The position numbers and the translations under genes are program-made. This document shows positions 6,036-6,332 of a stretch of DNA of 6,332 bases, in pieces. Positions within the stretch are counted from its first letter, which is position 1, and each line of letters begins with the position of its first letter. Source of the DNA: Bacillota bacterium (GTDB taxonomy: Bacteria; Bacillota; Clostridia; Tissierellales; Peptoniphilaceae); NCBI GenBank assembly GCA_023418835.1, contig JAEZYW010000097.1, forward strand, positions 1-6,332, given 5' to 3'. The notes beneath the pieces are model-generated. The model saw only the letters and a list, made by a program, of their open reading frames with translations, was not told the DNA's origin and did no database searches.

Positions 6036-6332
6036 ATGATTGATAAAATTAAAGGGTCTGTCCAAGAAGTTTGTGATGCAGTTAGTGCAATCCTTTCAGT
6101 AGATGTTACAGTTATTAATACGAATTTAGAAAGAGTTGCTGCTACTGGAAAATACAAATCAGAGATTGGAAACAAGCTTCCAGACGGATGTTATTATTCA
6201 ATGATATTGGAAAATGAGAAAATAAATCATTTAGAAAATATAATAGAAAAAGAAAAGTGCAAAAATTGTAAATCTATAGAGACTTGCGAAGAACTTGCCA
6301 CTTTAGGATATCCAATAGTTGCAGAAAATGGT
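6036..6332 (+). CDS. N-terminal part of a probable sigma-54-dependent activator (CdsR-like)
   Basis: An open frame of 99 codons runs off the right edge. Its start (MIDKIKGSVQEVCDAVSAIL) and the segment VDVTVINTNLERVAATGKYKSEIG (23-45) resemble the PAS-like sensor domain found at the N-terminus of many clostridial sigma-54 enhancer-binding proteins. A cysteine cluster CKNCKSIETC (Cys75, Cys78, Cys84; Cx2Cx5C) followed by a YPI strand is typical of that group and may hold a metal, an iron-sulfur cluster or a redox switch. The AAA+ and DNA-binding domains would lie beyond the window and cannot be confirmed. ATG 6036 is chosen because it fits the family N-terminus; only a weak GGTGAT precedes it. 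Being divergent from a sigma-54 promoter before a cysteine desulfidase operon, it resembles the CdsR arrangement of Clostridiales. A different PAS-type regulator is the alternative. Confidence 0.75.
   Translation, partial: MIDKIKGSVQEVCDAVSAILSVDVTVINTNLERVAATGKYKSEIGNKLPDGCYYSMILENEKINHLENIIEKEKCKNCKSIETCEELATLGYPIVAENG

Overview
The base composition is low-GC, the ribosome binding sites are strong AGGAGG types, and an SLH-anchored surface protein is present. Together these suggest a low-GC, Gram-positive anaerobe of the Clostridia/Tissierellia kind. The phrasing of the SLH repeats (KGYPDNTFRPEGKITRAE) recalls Peptoniphilaceae such as Peptoniphilus, Anaerococcus or Finegoldia. That placement is an inference from recognised sequence style; no search was run.

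Left edge (1-195): the trailer end of a CRISPR array. It has type I-C-like 32-nt repeats, three complete spacers, and a last repeat that has lost its 3' half. No cas gene is in the window; the leader and any cas genes would lie to the left. From 196 to 306 is an AT-rich stretch with an imperfect inverted repeat (214-241), a 10-bp palindrome (266-275) and an extended -10 promoter (281-289).

Plus-strand group (307-3343): an AEC-family permease, an Ogt-type O6-alkylguanine-DNA alkyltransferase, and a secreted protein. The secreted protein has an unrecognised N-terminal domain, two FIVAR-like helical repeats at an exact 75-residue period, an acidic proline-rich linker and three SLH repeats. The first two genes are tightly coupled. 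The third may have its own promoter. The group ends at a hairpin terminator (3342-3380) shared with the convergent minus-strand operon.

Minus-strand operon (5862 down to 3388): a DAACS-family symporter followed 12 nt later by a CdsB/CyuA-type L-cysteine desulfidase. A textbook sigma-54 promoter (5920 to 5905) lies upstream. Two tandem palindromic sites, 22 bp apart and centred about 80 and 100 bp upstream of the predicted start, look like activator sites. The divergent gene at 6036, cut by the right edge, encodes the Cys-containing N-terminal sensor of what looks like a clostridial sigma-54 activator, CdsR-like. Its own sigma-70-type promoter overlaps the distal palindrome, so autoregulation is likely.

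Read together, the right half is a complete-looking amino-acid uptake and degradation module: sensor-activator, operator pair, sigma-54 promoter, importer and [4Fe-4S] desulfidase. The importer has lost the arginine that binds acidic substrates in this family, which fits a small neutral substrate such as cysteine or serine. This is the most interesting part of the window. It resembles the known sigma-54/CdsR control of cysteine catabolism in Clostridiales, so it is a variant with a linked transporter and visible operators, not a wholly new system.
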